Part shown: positions 6,514-6,985 of the stretch, one piece after another
Layout: every line of letters starts with the position of its first letter
Position numbering within the stretch: position 1 is the first letter of the stretch
Source: JBHIFB01 sp046760905
GTDB lineage: Bacteria; Gemmatimonadota; CAZMKB01
Assembly: GCA_046760905.1 (NCBI GenBank)
Contig: JBHIFB010000149.1
Location: forward strand, 1-6,985
Direction of reading: 5' to 3'
Length of the DNA stretch: 6,985 bases
Program-made: the position numbers and the translations under genes
Notes under the pieces: model-generated
What the model saw: only the letters and a program-made list of their open reading frames with translations
The model's database searches: none
What the model was told of the DNA's origin: nothing

Positions 6514-6985
6514 TCGCATTGGAGAAAAATTCACCATTTTCCGCAGTTCTTTGCCCGACATCCTTATTTCACTTCCTCTCCCTGGATGCTTCACTCGCCG
6601 GAAATCGCTTAGAAATAAGCTCCTGTACCAGTGGAAAGACACATGAAGGCAAAAGAAGCGAAAGAGAAGAAGTCTAATCCGTCTATTAAAATCGACTAAT
6701 AGCAGTTTCTCAGAGACCTACATAAAGATAGTTGACAGAGCCGAATCCCTGCTATATGATTCTGGATGTCATGGTTAAGATAAATGGTTGGCTTGTCCGG
6801 GAGGCTTCAGGGATATTCTTTGTTCAGTCAACTGCCCGGGTACTCGTCCTTGAAATCGATCTGTTGATTATGGAGCCCCCTGGGAAGGAGGTGATAACCA
6901 GAGAAGAGGGTACGGAACAGGGGAATTTGAGAGAATTTTCCGAGTTTTGCGGGTCATAGTGGTCCGTAGTAGAGTTTAGGGAAGG
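6514..6985. other. Intergenic region without a recognisable gene
   Basis: About 470 bases hold no coding region I can support. A small hairpin with a GAAA tetraloop lies at 6607-6620 (GCTTA/TAAGC). A rightward promoter candidate lies at 6732-6760. Beyond it, an open frame from ATG 6771 to TAG 6959 could encode 62 residues (MVKINGWLVREASG...). It matches no family I recognise and has no ribosome binding site before its ATG. A Shine-Dalgarno-like AAGGAGGTGAT at 6885-6895 is not followed by a suitable start codon. No tRNA, rRNA or known structured RNA motif was seen. Confidence 0.5.
6732..6760 (+). promoter_or_regulatory. Rightward sigma70-type promoter, target unknown
   Basis: A perfect -35 box TTGACA (6732-6737) is followed after exactly 17 bases by TATGAT (6755-6760), five of six matches to the -10 consensus. 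The predicted start is near 6767, four bases before an ATG at 6771. Transcription would run off the right edge, away from the peptidase gene. The product is either a gene beyond the window, an unrecognised small protein or an RNA. Confidence 0.45.

Noticed and set aside
6428..6646. 72-codon + strand open frame beginning at a TTG
   Set aside because: It overlaps the consensus promoter of the peptidase gene, has no ribosome binding site and shows no family resemblance.
6643..6699. Short + strand frame MKAKEAKEKKSNPSIKID
   Set aside because: It has only 18 codons, no convincing ribosome binding site and no family match. Its Lys/Glu bias follows from a purine-rich tract.

Overview
The window looks bacterial. 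It most likely comes from an uncultured lineage of the FCB group (Latescibacterota, Zixibacteria, Eisenbacteria or similar). This rests on a protein ending in the FSLSQNYPNPFNPST-type sorting domain of type IX secretion (T9SS) cargo, a gingipain-like C25 peptidase, strong Shine-Dalgarno sites and near-consensus sigma70 promoters. The exact phylum cannot be read from the sequence. TGA is an ordinary stop here, because both large genes end with it.

Left end (1-690): an AT-rich strip of decayed accessory DNA. The 3' end of an IS3-family transposase (1-237, + strand) runs into a putative IS terminus at about 236-254. Directly behind it lies the 5' part of a TrmB-type winged-helix regulator on the - strand (496 down to about 255). 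Its homology continues past an in-frame TGA and stops exactly at the IS end, so the regulator gene appears to have been cut by the insertion and then decayed further. A near-consensus promoter still stands in front of it.

Centre (690-6410): two large exported proteins, both on the - strand. Upstream is a C25 (gingipain-family) cysteine peptidase with an intact His/Cys pair and a golvesin-like C-terminal domain. A 180-base gap separates it from a 1020-residue mosaic protein: signal peptide, BNR/Asp-box propeller, nine-coil right-handed beta-helix, choice-of-anchor-Q-like segment and T9SS sorting domain. The gap holds a second promoter and a hairpin, so the downstream gene can be transcribed on its own or by read-through.

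Right end (6411-6985): non-coding as far as can be seen. It carries a perfect-hexamer promoter firing left into the peptidase gene and a second near-consensus promoter firing right toward the window edge, with no recognisable gene after it.

Together the two genes look like a secreted or cell-surface module: a peptidase beside a large adhesin-like or glycan-binding T9SS cargo protein. That they work together is inferred from adjacency only.
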